From the NCBI GenBank assembly GCA_903906365.1, contig CAIVKC010000069.1, forward strand, positions 1 to 64,000: a stretch of 64,000 bases of DNA, written 5' to 3'. A program made the position numbers and the translations under genes. The notes below the pieces were generated by a model. The model was not told where the DNA came from and ran no database searches. It saw nothing but the letters and a program-made list of their open reading frames with translations. The first letter of the stretch is position 1. Each line of letters starts with the position of its first letter. The stretch is from an uncultured Bacteroidota bacterium (lineage in GTDB: Bacteria > Bacteroidota > Bacteroidia > Chitinophagales > Chitinophagaceae). Shown one piece after another: positions 1-8,349 of this stretch.

Positions 1-1
1 A

Positions 2-223
2 ACACCCGCCACCATTGGCAACGGATACGCTGATAAAAAGAACGGCATTTTGCCGAAGGATCTTTGGGAAGCTTCGCAGGTTATGAAAAAATCGGCCATT
101 GCCGCTGAATTGTTCGGGGATACCTTTGTGGAGCATTTCACCGGTACCCGGGAGTGGGAATGGAAACAGTTTTCAAAAGTGGTGACCGATTGGGAACTCC
201 GCAGGTATCTTGAAATCATATAG
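2..223 (+). CDS. Glutamine synthetase family protein, C-terminal end (partial)
   Basis: The gene runs in from the left edge; only the last 73 codons are present. The visible residues include TPATIGNGYADKKNGILPK, a TGTREWEW segment and the ending DWELRRYLEII, which fit the C-terminal helices of a GlnA/PuuA-type ligase. The family joins glutamate to ammonia or an amine using ATP. Downstream lie an alcohol dehydrogenase, a gamma-glutamyl hydrolase and an aldehyde dehydrogenase. I therefore infer that this is a gamma-glutamyl-amine or -aminoalcohol ligase rather than the nitrogen-assimilating enzyme. The active site lies outside the window, so this rests on context. The stop is TAG at 221-223. 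Confidence 0.75.
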   Translation, partial: TPATIGNGYADKKNGILPKDLWEASQVMKKSAIAAELFGDTFVEHFTGTREWEWKQFSKVVTDWELRRYLEII

Positions 224-275
224 TTGGCCTTTGCAGGAACTACTGGTTATAAAGAATAAAAAACAAAATAATATA

Positions 276-1427
276 ATGATTGATTTTAATGTAATCCGGC
301 AATACAATTTCCCTACCACCATTCGTTTTGGGGCCCATGCCATCCTGGAATTACCGGATCATCTGGCCAGCCAGGGTTTGCATAAACCGCTCCTGGTTAC
401 AGACCCCATGGTAGCGCAGCTGGATTTTTTTAAAAAAATAACAGGAAGGCTGCAGGCTAAATCCATTTCAACTGAGGTATTCTCCTCCATACATAAAAAC
501 CCTGTCAAAACAGACGTGCTCACCGGAGGGGACCAATTCAGGGAAACCGACCGGGATTGCATCATCGGAATTGGGGGAGGCGCTGCCATGGATGTGGCAA
601 GGGCAATAGTGCTGCGGGTGAATCACCACCGCGATTTATTTGATTATGACGACCTCATTGGAGGAGATCAATATGTTACTGAGCCTGTTCCGTATTTCAT
701 AACGGTTCCCACAACCAGTGGTACGGGCAGTGAGGTGGGCAGAAGCGCCATTATTTCCGAAGATGATACCCACCGCAAAAGAATCCTATTTTCCCCCAAA
801 TTGCTGGCAAAAATTGTCTATGCCGACCCCATGCTTACCATGGAATTGCCGCCTTTCATCACGGCTGCAACCGGCATGGATGCCCTGACCCACAACCTGG
901 AAGCCTATGTGGCCAAAGGATTTCATCCCATGGCGGAGGGAATCGCCCTGGAAGGCATCTCACTCATAAATGCATCCATAGCCGGTGCTGTAAACCAACC
1001 TACCCTGGAGGGGAGAGCCAAGATGATGATCGCTTCGCTCATGGGTGCAGTGGCATTTCAAAAGGGGCTGGGAGTGGTGCATTCACTGGCCCATCCACTT
1101 TCCTCCCTGCTGGATACCCACCATGGTCTGGCCAATGCCGTTAACCTGCCTTACGGGATGCGGTTCAATGTAGAGGGATTTGAAGACAAATTCAGGAAAA
1201 TCGCCAGGGCCATGGAATTAAAGGATGAAAATGCAGCAGCAGTTATTGAACGCCTGTTCGCCTTGAACGCAGAGCTAAGTCTCCCCGTGCATCTGCGAGA
1301 TATTGGAGTCAAACAGGAACATATTGAAACGCTTTCTGATCTCGCTTTTGCTGATTTTTGCCATCCCAATAATCCCAAACCGGTTTCCAGGGAAGATTTC
1401 AAAAAGCTCTACCTGGAGGCCTTGTAA
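276..1427 (+). CDS. Iron-containing alcohol dehydrogenase
   Basis: This 383-residue protein belongs to the group III (Fe-dependent) alcohol dehydrogenases, cytosolic NAD(P)-dependent enzymes that interconvert alcohols and aldehydes. Visible signatures are the nucleotide-binding GIGGGAAMDVARA, the PTTSGTGSE motif, the metal region GMDALTHNLEAY, and the histidines in SLAHPLSS and DTHHGLANAV. An earlier in-frame ATG at 210 overlaps the end of the upstream gene, but the family normally starts close to MIDFNVIRQYNFP, so ATG 276 is chosen. Five bases separate it from the next gene, so the two are probably one transcript. Between a glutamine-synthetase-like ligase and an aldehyde dehydrogenase, it would oxidise a gamma-glutamylated amino alcohol. 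The substrate is inferred. Confidence 0.88.
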   Translation: MIDFNVIRQYNFPTTIRFGAHAILELPDHLASQGLHKPLLVTDPMVAQLDFFKKITGRLQAKSISTEVFSSIHKNPVKTDVLTGGDQFRETDRDCIIGIGGGAAMDVARAIVLRVNHHRDLFDYDDLIGGDQYVTEPVPYFITVPTTSGTGSEVGRSAIISEDDTHRKRILFSPKLLAKIVYADPMLTMELPPFITAATGMDALTHNLEAYVAKGFHPMAEGIALEGISLINASIAGAVNQPTLEGRAKMMIASLMGAVAFQKGLGVVHSLAHPLSSLLDTHHGLANAVNLPYGMRFNVEGFEDKFRKIARAMELKDENAAAVIERLFALNAELSLPVHLRDIGVKQEHIETLSDLAFADFCHPNNPKPVSREDFKKLYLEAL

Positions 1428-1432
1428 TTGCT

Positions 1433-3511
1433 ATGAAAAAAAGAATAGGAATAAGTTTCACGACTACCAACTATCCGTTTTACCAGGGGTGGTTTACCCA
1501 AAAGGATCTGGGGGATGATGTGCAACTGGAGGAATTATCCTTTCTAAGAAACAACATGGAGGACATTTACCGTTGCGATGGCTTTATACTGACTGGCGGC
1601 ATTGACCTGGATCCGTCCTTGTATGGAGGAAAGGAAACCTACCCCAATAAGCCCCAAAGCCATCAGGAACAAAGAGATCTGTTTGAATCTCGCATATTCC
1701 GGTATGCCCAAATGAACAAAATCCCATTGCTGGGCATATGCCGGGGTATGCAACTCATCAATGTCCTGGAAGGCGGAGATCTGGTTCAGGACCTGGGTGA
1801 TGCTAATTCAATCCACAGGAAAAAAGAGGAAAAGGACCTGGAACATGAAATAGACATCCTGCCCGGCAGTCTCCTTCACCAGATAGGAAATAGAACAAAA
1901 GGACTGGTAAACAGTGCCCATCACCAGGCCATCGATGAGCGGTTCATAGGCAGGGGCCTTCGGGTGAATGCCTACGGCCCTGACAAAACAGTCGAAGGGC
2001 TGGAATATGCTGACAAAGAAAATAACGGTTTTATGTTGTGTGTTCAGTGGCACCCGGAGCGCCTTAAAACCGAGGATCATATCCCGTTTTCCGAAAATAT
2101 TAAAGAACGATTCCTTTATGAAGTCAGAAAAAATAATATGAACAAATTAACCATCATCAATCCTGCAACAGAAACGGTGATCACTGAGATCAATGAAGAC
2201 TCCAAAGACACCATTGACCGGAAGTATCAATCGCTAAAAACCGGACAAATAGCCTGGTCTGCCCAGACCACACAAAAGAGAATCGAATGCCTGATACGCT
2301 TTAATGATTTGCTGGAAGAAAAAAAAGAGGAATTGGCCGGTTTACTGACTGCAGAAACAGGGAAACCCCTGCAACAAGCATACAATGAACTGAACGGTGC
2401 CAGAAACCGGATCAGGTTTTTCACGGAACATGCTCCAAAATACCTGGCCGATGAGTGGATTACCCCGGATGGAGTGACCAAGGAAAAAATCGCCTACGAA
2501 CCGCTGGGGGTTATCGGCAATATTTCCGCATGGAACTACCCCTACCTGGTGGGTGTAAATGTATTCATACCTGCCCTGGCGGCCGGAAATTCGGTCTTTT
2601 ACAAACCATCAGAATACGCCACACTGACCGGCCTGAAAATCCAGGAGCTTCTTTATTTGTCCGGAATCCCTCAGGATTGTTTCCAGGTGGCCATCGGAAG
2701 GGGTACAGTGGGGGCTGAGCTGCTTCAATTACCATTGAATGGCTATTATTTCACCGGCAGCTACCGAACAGGAAAATACATTCATGAGGCGGTGGCCCAC
2801 AAACTGGTCCCCTGTCAGCTCGAACTGGGCGGCAAGGATCCTTTATATGTGATGGATGACATCGAGGACCTGGAATCCGCGGTTGCAGCCGTACTGGAAG
2901 GGGTCATTTATAATAATGGCCAAAGTTGCTGTGCAGTGGAAAGGGTGTATGTCCATGAGGGTATATATGATCGTTTTGTAAGCAGCTATGTCAAACAACT
3001 CGCCCTGTTAAAACTGGGCGATCCCACTGATCCGGCCACCGAAATCGGCCCCTTGAGCAGGAAAGAACAAAGGGATTTCCTGCTGGACCAGATACAAGAT
3101 GCGGTCAGCAAAGGAGCCAGGCTGCTGGCAGGGGGTACAATCCCCGAGAGGAAAGGTTACTTCATGGAGCCGGCAGTCCTCACACAGGTGGATCACAGCA
3201 TGAAAATAATGACTGAAGAATCCTTTGGGCCGGTAATAGGCATACAGAAAGTCCGCGATGATGAAGAAGCGCTGCAACTCATGCAGGATACCGTGTATGG
3301 TCTGACAGCGGCCGTATATTCCCGCAATTTTCAAAGAGCCGAAAGCATCTTACAAAGAATGAACACAGGGACCGTCTATTGGAATTGCTGCGACAGGGTC
3401 AGTGCCACCCTGCCCTGGTCTGGCAGAAAGCATTCCGGCTTAGGATCCACCCTTTCCTACCACGGGATAAGGGCTTTTACCGTGCCCAAAGCCTACCACC
3501 TCAGGGGGTAA
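1433..3511 (+). CDS. Fused gamma-glutamyl hydrolase (PuuD/peptidase C26-like) and aldehyde dehydrogenase
   Basis: One open frame of 692 codons carries two complete enzymes. Residues 1 to about 228 form a class I glutamine-amidotransferase-like hydrolase of the PuuD type: GGIDLDPSLYGG, the nucleophile cysteine in GICRGMQ, and the QWHPE histidine/glutamate pair. Residues 236 to 692 form a full-length aldehyde dehydrogenase: WNYPYLVG, FTGSYRTGK, the general-base glutamate in ELGGKDP, and the nucleophile cysteine in NNGQSCCAVERV. The second part begins with its own methionine (ATG at 2138). The gene could be a true fusion, or two genes joined by the loss of a stop codon through mutation or assembly error. 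The expected roles are oxidation of a gamma-glutamyl aldehyde and removal of the glutamyl group. Confidence 0.85.
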   Translation: MKKRIGISFTTTNYPFYQGWFTQKDLGDDVQLEELSFLRNNMEDIYRCDGFILTGGIDLDPSLYGGKETYPNKPQSHQEQRDLFESRIFRYAQMNKIPLLGICRGMQLINVLEGGDLVQDLGDANSIHRKKEEKDLEHEIDILPGSLLHQIGNRTKGLVNSAHHQAIDERFIGRGLRVNAYGPDKTVEGLEYADKENNGFMLCVQWHPERLKTEDHIPFSENIKERFLYEVRKNNMNKLTIINPATETVITEINEDSKDTIDRKYQSLKTGQIAWSAQTTQKRIECLIRFNDLLEEKKEELAGLLTAETGKPLQQAYNELNGARNRIRFFTEHAPKYLADEWITPDGVTKEKIAYEPLGVIGNISAWNYPYLVGVNVFIPALAAGNSVFYKPSEYATLTGLKIQELLYLSGIPQDCFQVAIGRGTVGAELLQLPLNGYYFTGSYRTGKYIHEAVAHKLVPCQLELGGKDPLYVMDDIEDLESAVAAVLEGVIYNNGQSCCAVERVYVHEGIYDRFVSSYVKQLALLKLGDPTDPATEIGPLSRKEQRDFLLDQIQDAVSKGARLLAGGTIPERKGYFMEPAVLTQVDHSMKIMTEESFGPVIGIQKVRDDEEALQLMQDTVYGLTAAVYSRNFQRAESILQRMNTGTVYWNCCDRVSATLPWSGRKHSGLGSTLSYHGIRAFTVPKAYHLRG

Positions 3512-3516
3512 TCCTT

Positions 3517-3564
3517 CCCTGGAGGCAACGCCATAAGTCCGCGGATTTCTGATGGCCTCCGGGG
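3517..3564 (+). terminator. Possible hairpin after the gamma-glutamyl cluster
   Basis: CCCTGGAGGC and GCCTCCGGGG can pair over ten positions (one G-T pair) around a loop of about 28 bases, a few bases after the stop codon at 3511. No run of T follows, so it is a weak terminator candidate, or only a transcript-end stem. Confidence 0.3.
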
Positions 3565-3605
3565 TAGAGGATAATAGTAAATACCAGAATTCTGCAACTA
3601 TTCTA

Positions 3606-3614
3606 TAGCTTTGC
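3606..3614 (+). promoter_or_regulatory. Bacteroidota -7 box before the first response regulator
   Basis: TAGCTTTGC matches the Bacteroidota -7 consensus TAnnTTTG exactly and lies 17 bases before the start codon at 3631. No clear TTTG is present at -33. It suggests housekeeping-sigma transcription of the regulator with a very short leader. Confidence 0.5.
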
Positions 3615-3630
3615 ATTCACTTCTATATTC

Positions 3631-4977
3631 ATGTCTACAGGAAATATCTTACTCATTGATGACGAGGATAAATTGCGGACGCTCCTAAAGCGCATCATCA
3701 GCCTTGATGGATTTACCATATTTGAGGCAAACAGCCTGAAGGCTGCCAACAAGGTCTTGGAAAAAGAGCATATTGACGTGGCCCTTTGTGACGTAAAACT
3801 TCCCGACGGCAACGGGGTTGAATTCACACAGCAGGTAAAATCCAGGTTTCCGGATGTGGAAATTATCATCACTACGGCCTATGGCAATATTGCAGACGGG
3901 GTGCAGGCCATGAAAAACGGTGCTTTTGACTACCTGCTCAAAGGCGATGACAATGATAAAATAATTCCCCTGCTTGAAAAAGCGATTGAAAAAGTACGGT
4001 TACACAAACGAATAGAGCAATTGGAAAAGCAGGTCGGAAAGAAGTACAGTTTTGAAAATATCCTCGGCGAATCCTCCCTGATCATTGAGGCGGTCAATCT
4101 TGCCAAAAAAGTGGCACCCACCGACGCCACAGTTCTTTTACTTGGTGAAACGGGCACGGGAAAGGAAGTCTTTGCCCAATCCATCCATAACGGAAGCAAA
4201 AGAGCGGGGAAACCCTTTTTGGCCCTCAATTGCAGTGCCTTTGGTAAAGAATTGCTTGAAAGCGAAATATTCGGTCATAAGGCAGGTGCCTTTACCGGTG
4301 CCATAAAAGACAAAAGAGGTCTCATTGAAGAAGCTGACGGGGGCACCCTTTTTCTGGATGAAATCGGAGAAATGTATTTTGACCTGCAGTCAAAACTGCT
4401 TCGGGTCCTTGAAAATAACGAATTCATAAAAGTAGGTGACACCAAATCCACCCACGTCAACGTCCGCATCATCGCTGCCACCAACCGGGACCTCCAGCAG
4501 GAGGTCCGCAACGGGCACTTCAGGGAAGACCTCTTTTACAGATTAAATGTATTTACCATCCAGTTACCCGCTTTAAGGGAGCGAAAAAAAGACATACCGC
4601 TGCTCGCGGAATATTTCCTGCATCTTTTCTCACAGAAAACCAACCAGCGGATAGAGGGGATGACAAAAGAGTTCCAGGATCACCTCCAACAACATGACTG
4701 GAAAGGTAATATCAGGGAGCTCAAAAATGTCATGGAAAGAGCCGTGATTTTGGCGAGCACGCCCCTGCTCACGGTAGATAGCCTTCCGTTGGAAATGCAA
4801 ACAAACAGTTATAAATCGCAGTCGCTCTCCGCCTTTGACCTGGCGAGCGTGGAAAAACTTCATATCCAGCGCGTTTTGAATCATACCAAGGGAAATAAGA
4901 CAGAGACCGCCAAATTGCTCAATATCGGACTGACCACTCTTTATAGAAAAATAGAAGAATTTGGCTTATCCCATTAA
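3631..4977 (+). CDS. Sigma-54-dependent response regulator (NtrC/AtoC type), copy 1
   Basis: The 448 residues show a receiver domain (acidic pair D10/D11, phospho-acceptor D54, T82, K104), then an AAA+ sigma-54 activation domain (Walker A GETGTGKE at 172-179, GAFTGA loop at 219-224, GGTLFLDEIGEM, RIIAATNRDL, FREDLFYRLN), and a Fis-type helix-turn-helix at the C-terminus. When phosphorylated, such proteins form rings that open sigma-54 RNA polymerase promoters. A close paralog lies at 8350-9708 and aligns with it without gaps through the receiver. The next gene is a porin behind a 795-base gap with candidate binding sites and a sigma-54-like element, so the porin is the likely target. The partner kinase is not adjacent; the one at 16230 is a candidate. 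Confidence 0.93.
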   Translation: MSTGNILLIDDEDKLRTLLKRIISLDGFTIFEANSLKAANKVLEKEHIDVALCDVKLPDGNGVEFTQQVKSRFPDVEIIITTAYGNIADGVQAMKNGAFDYLLKGDDNDKIIPLLEKAIEKVRLHKRIEQLEKQVGKKYSFENILGESSLIIEAVNLAKKVAPTDATVLLLGETGTGKEVFAQSIHNGSKRAGKPFLALNCSAFGKELLESEIFGHKAGAFTGAIKDKRGLIEEADGGTLFLDEIGEMYFDLQSKLLRVLENNEFIKVGDTKSTHVNVRIIAATNRDLQQEVRNGHFREDLFYRLNVFTIQLPALRERKKDIPLLAEYFLHLFSQKTNQRIEGMTKEFQDHLQQHDWKGNIRELKNVMERAVILASTPLLTVDSLPLEMQTNSYKSQSLSAFDLASVEKLHIQRVLNHTKGNKTETAKLLNIGLTTLYRKIEEFGLSH

Positions 4978-5355
4978 ATTTTAATCCCCGAAAGGTAAGT
5001 CTAAAAGAATGCCCACTGTGAAAACAGCGGGCCATTAACCAAATTGCGATACTAAGAAATCGTTCACACCCAAACCCCCGTCGGGTCTTTATTCCCAAAC
5101 CAAGAAGTTTGTAGTAATATCTTGTTGCCCTTACCCAGATGCCGCTTCAATGAAGGTCGAATATTACAGTTTTTATCGAACCATTTAGCCAACTGAGCAA
5201 GGGTTCCTTTCTTTTGCCGGCTTTGGCCAAAGGGTTACAAATTCTGTACCGCCTTGGCCTACATACATCCCCCATCCCCGCTGCATGCAATACTGTCCTG
5301 CAATACAGCCTGCTGTTTGAAACTACCTCTTTTTCCCTCCTGTCAGCACCGGGGC

Positions 5356-5389
5356 TTCCAAAATGAAAATTTCATTCCAAAATGAAAAT
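5356..5389. repeat. Tandem direct repeat upstream of the porin (candidate activator sites)
   Basis: TTCCAAAATGAAAAT occurs twice, at 5356-5370 and 5375-5389, with a period of 19 bases, close to two helical turns. The core CCAAAATGAAAA resembles the pair upstream of kdp (10002-10013 and 10022-10033), giving the shared form CCRAWWTGAAAR. A related inverted copy, TTTTCATTATGG, lies at 5496-5507. The repeat is seen directly; its role as an enhancer for the sigma-54 regulators is inferred. Confidence 0.5.
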
Positions 5390-5613
5390 ATTTTTCAAAT
5401 TATTATATACGCAAATATTAAAAAAAACATAGATCCGGGTCATTACTTTAAAATCGGCTATACACTCCCTTTGTGTTTATCGATTTGACAATACATTTTC
5501 ATTATGGTATTATCCATGGGACCTGTCTAAAAAAATGACAGCGATTGTATGAAGAACCAGAACCCTTGCTGATAAAGGTTTTTCGTATGAGTGGCCATCC
5601 TGTCACCAGGCTC

Positions 5614-5629
5614 TGGTATGTAATTAGCA
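5614..5629 (+). promoter_or_regulatory. Candidate sigma-54 (-24/-12) promoter for the porin gene
   Basis: TGGTATGTAATTAGCA has the required GG-N10-GC spacing (GG 5615-5616, GC 5627-5628) and agrees with TGGCACGNNNNTTGCA at nine of twelve fixed positions. It lies about 145 bases before the porin start and downstream of the tandem repeat. GG-N10-GC is common by chance, so the call depends on context. Confidence 0.4.
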
Positions 5630-5772
5630 ACAGGGTATGCGGGTTTACACATCTCAGTAAACCATTTTTAAAACGATGGCTTTGCGAATGAATGGCAGGC
5701 ACCCATTTTTGGTAATGGCCTGATTGTTTCAAATAATAACACATTACCAAACTAATTAATTAATCACTCATT

Positions 5773-7368
5773 ATGAACAAGCATTCATTTATTTGCGTCT
5801 TATCATTCCTGTATGTATTCTGTGGTTATAGCCAGGAAAAATCACTGGCCAGTTTCGAGGGCAGAGCAGGCAGCGAGGTGGCTGCTGCTTCCCTGACCGC
5901 TGAAAAAACGTCTACTCCCAGCCGGCTAGTACCGGCCAGCGAAAAGCCCGGTTTATTTTCAAGGCTATTCAAACCCCTGCATTTTACACAAAATGACACC
6001 AATCTCACCGCCAGCGCAGACACAGTTGCCAGTGAACCATTTGCATTCGGAGATTTTTCCTGGCTCAACGGGGCCAGCCGTAAAACATCCCCTCCTGCTT
6101 TTGATTCCAAGTATTTTACCGGGGATGTGACTTTCGACTTAAATTATACCCATTCCTATAATCATCCCATCGATAACACCGTTGTCGGATCGACTGCCCT
6201 TGCCCGCAACAATGAACTGCAGCTATCCTTTGCAGGGATTGGAGGGGATATACATGTGAATAATGTTCGCGGCCGTATCATGATGCAATTTGGTACGCGC
6301 TCTACGGTAGTGCCCCGCAATGACGGAAGCTCCTATAAAGGCCAGTATGATCTGCAAACGATCTACCGCTATATCAGTGAGGCTTATGCAGGATACCATT
6401 GGAACAAATGGCATGGCATCAACCTGGATGCTGGCATTTTCATGTCATACATAGGATTGTTTTCCTACAATAATTTTGAAAACTGGGGGTATCAGCCATC
6501 CTATACCTCCGACAATACCCCCTGGTTTTTCAACGGTCTGCGTCTTCAGACCTTTCCAACCGATAAACTCAAAGTGGAATTCTGGCTGATAAACGGCTGG
6601 CAGAGTTATGGCATGTTCAACCACTCTCCGGGAGTAGGCGTGTCCATATATTACCGGCCAAAGGAAAATGTGGACTATGTCTTCAACAACTATTATGGCA
6701 AAGATGACCAGGGCGCCCCGGACCGCTACCGGCTCCACCTGGATTACAGTTACCAACGCCGTTACTACAACAATCCGCATGCAAAATTCTTAAAAAAGGC
6801 TGCCTTTTCCCTGACCACGGATTTCGGCTTTGAAAATGGCGACGGCGTTACGCCATTTGGAACCAAATCGGCCGCTGACAGACCAGGAAAACCTGCGCAG
6901 AATTTCATCAGCGGAATGTTTTACAACCGCCTGTGGCTTTCAGACAAATTTGCCTGGACTTTTGGCGGGGGCTATATGCATAATCCCGGTCAATACCTGG
7001 TGCTTGCTCCCACCGGATATGCCGATACCCTTTACCAGGCGCAAACCGGCCCGGGATCGACATTTGATGCCTGGGATTTTTCGACCACCTTTGAATACAT
7101 GGCTGGTCAGAACATGACCCTTAAACTCGAATTTGTCCACAGGGCAATTCAAAACATCGGAGCGGCCCCCAATACCACCCCCCTAACGGGGTATTTTGCC
7201 GGACCCGGCGGAGTCACCTCACCTTCAGGATATGCCAATACGGGGGGATACACTTATAGTTCCAGCGGTGCCTCGGTAGCCCCGCCACTGAGCAGCTGGG
7301 GTGGATGGCAGCCTGATCTGCAGAAAGCAGAATCCAGGATCATACTGGCCTTCCTGGTCAGATTCTAA
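5773..7368 (+). CDS. Outer-membrane beta-barrel porin, BBP2/OmpL-like
   Basis: The 531-residue protein begins with a signal peptide (MNKHSFICVLSFLYVFCGYSQ), then a low-complexity stretch to about residue 90, then a region rich in alternating aromatic and polar residues (SEAYAGYHWNKWHGINLDAG, NFENWGYQPSYTSDNTPWFF, LINGWQSYG). That pattern matches the putative beta-barrel porin-2 family. It ends ILAFLVRF, with a terminal phenylalanine as usual for barrel proteins. It lies inside a potassium-uptake island between two sigma-54 regulators, so I infer that it lets K+ or an accompanying solute through the outer membrane. The family assignment is fairly firm; the substrate is a guess from location. 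Confidence 0.8.
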   Translation: MNKHSFICVLSFLYVFCGYSQEKSLASFEGRAGSEVAAASLTAEKTSTPSRLVPASEKPGLFSRLFKPLHFTQNDTNLTASADTVASEPFAFGDFSWLNGASRKTSPPAFDSKYFTGDVTFDLNYTHSYNHPIDNTVVGSTALARNNELQLSFAGIGGDIHVNNVRGRIMMQFGTRSTVVPRNDGSSYKGQYDLQTIYRYISEAYAGYHWNKWHGINLDAGIFMSYIGLFSYNNFENWGYQPSYTSDNTPWFFNGLRLQTFPTDKLKVEFWLINGWQSYGMFNHSPGVGVSIYYRPKENVDYVFNNYYGKDDQGAPDRYRLHLDYSYQRRYYNNPHAKFLKKAAFSLTTDFGFENGDGVTPFGTKSAADRPGKPAQNFISGMFYNRLWLSDKFAWTFGGGYMHNPGQYLVLAPTGYADTLYQAQTGPGSTFDAWDFSTTFEYMAGQNMTLKLEFVHRAIQNIGAAPNTTPLTGYFAGPGGVTSPSGYANTGGYTYSSSGASVAPPLSSWGGWQPDLQKAESRIILAFLVRF

Positions 7369-7428
7369 GTGAGATAAAGTATATACAGCAAACTAGTCAA
7401 GCCAAAGAAGCGCTCAAAACACACTACC

Positions 7429-7689
7429 ATGGAAAATATGGATACAGGTGCCGAAGACATGGTTCTCCGGATCAAGGAAATAATGGTATCCAAACTGGGT
7501 CTGCAGGAAAACCAGCTGATCCAGGAGGCCAGCTTCAGTAATGACCTCCATATTGATTCCCTGGATCTGATTGAATTGCATATGGATCTGGAAAAAGAGT
7601 TCAACATCACCATTCCGGATGAGGAAGGAGAGAAACTGACCACGGTTGGTTCTGTGATCAACTATATCAACCGTAAGGTCACCCATTGA
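7429..7689 (+). CDS. Acyl carrier protein
   Basis: This acidic 86-residue protein has the acyl-carrier fold signature: a DSLD motif with S44 as the expected 4'-phosphopantetheine site, preceded by NDLHI and followed by the helix LIELHMDLEKEFNITIPDEE. Acyl carrier proteins hold growing or activated acyl chains as thioesters in the cytosol. No fatty-acid, polyketide or acyltransferase gene lies beside it. It sits 60 bases after the porin gene and just before a secreted unknown, so it is probably a specialised second carrier rather than the main AcpP. What it carries cannot be told from the sequence. Confidence 0.88.
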   Translation: MENMDTGAEDMVLRIKEIMVSKLGLQENQLIQEASFSNDLHIDSLDLIELHMDLEKEFNITIPDEEGEKLTTVGSVINYINRKVTH

Positions 7690-7749
7690 TCATTTTATAA
7701 AAATGAAAATCAATGCTATTTATTCATGTCACCATCAAAAAAATATGTT

Positions 7750-8343
7750 ATGAAACCGATTATAATATCAGTTCTTATTATCGCCATTGTTTCCCTGTCC
7801 TTTACCCGTAAATACGGTGAGGGCCATTTCGACAAGGGCGGTTTATATGCCAGTTCCGGTGATTTTCTTAAACACAGGTTAACCTATGCCTTTGAATGCA
7901 GCGCCAAAGAGGGCTACATACATTTCAATGGCCTGCTCGGTGCTGACAAGGGTTATGTGATGGTCAGGGGTGAGAAACATCCCTTTTCCAAAGAAAGCGT
8001 CTACGGATACCGGGACTGTCAATCCCACGATTACAGAATCTATCTAAAAAGAGCATATCAAATTCTGGATACTGCCGGATTTTACCTCTATTACCAATAT
8101 GAATATGAGCAACCGGTATATGGAAAGGGTATGGTAAAAGCAGACCACTATTATTTTAGTACCACCCCTGAAAGCAAACTGCAAAGAATGACCCTGGAAA
8201 ATCTGAAGATCGCCTTTGCGGAAAACACCAAATTCCAATATGCACTGGACGCCGGTTTCCGCTCAGACAATGAACTGATCAGTTATGACCGGTATTTGCA
8301 CAGTTACAAAATAAAATACTTATTCGGTCAAAGTATCAAATAA
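7750..8343 (+). CDS. Secreted or membrane-anchored protein of unknown function
   Basis: I do not recognise this 197-residue protein. It starts with a hydrophobic segment (PIIISVLIIAIVSLSF), which is a signal peptide or anchor, followed by a Tyr-rich soluble part with two cysteines. ATG 7750 is preferred over the in-frame ATG at 7726 because it puts the hydrophobic segment right at the N-terminus. It lies between the acyl carrier protein and the second regulator, whose ATG follows the stop by only six bases. That spacing suggests the porin, carrier, unknown and regulator genes share a transcript. A role with the porin or in envelope sensing is possible but unsupported. Confidence 0.7.
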   Translation: MKPIIISVLIIAIVSLSFTRKYGEGHFDKGGLYASSGDFLKHRLTYAFECSAKEGYIHFNGLLGADKGYVMVRGEKHPFSKESVYGYRDCQSHDYRIYLKRAYQILDTAGFYLYYQYEYEQPVYGKGMVKADHYYFSTTPESKLQRMTLENLKIAFAENTKFQYALDAGFRSDNELISYDRYLHSYKIKYLFGQSIK

Positions 8344-8349
8344 TTGCCG

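Larger units (their letters stand above)
4978..5772. other. 795-base intergenic region between regulator 1 and the porin
   Basis: No convincing gene was found. The region holds a tandem 15-base repeat (5356-5389), an inverted copy of the same core (5496-5507) and a GG-N10-GC element (5614-5629), each listed separately. The left part (about 5100-5330) reads on the minus strand as short open stretches with no recognised product and may be decayed sequence. I saw no RNA gene in it. Confidence 0.6.

Noticed and set aside
5693-5710. GGCACCCATTTTTGG as a sigma-54 element
   Set aside because: The GG to GC spacing does not fit: the downstream element is shifted by one base and lacks the C.
5502-5750. 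82-codon minus-strand frame before the porin
   Set aside because: It covers the candidate promoter, has no recognisable domain and its composition looks random.
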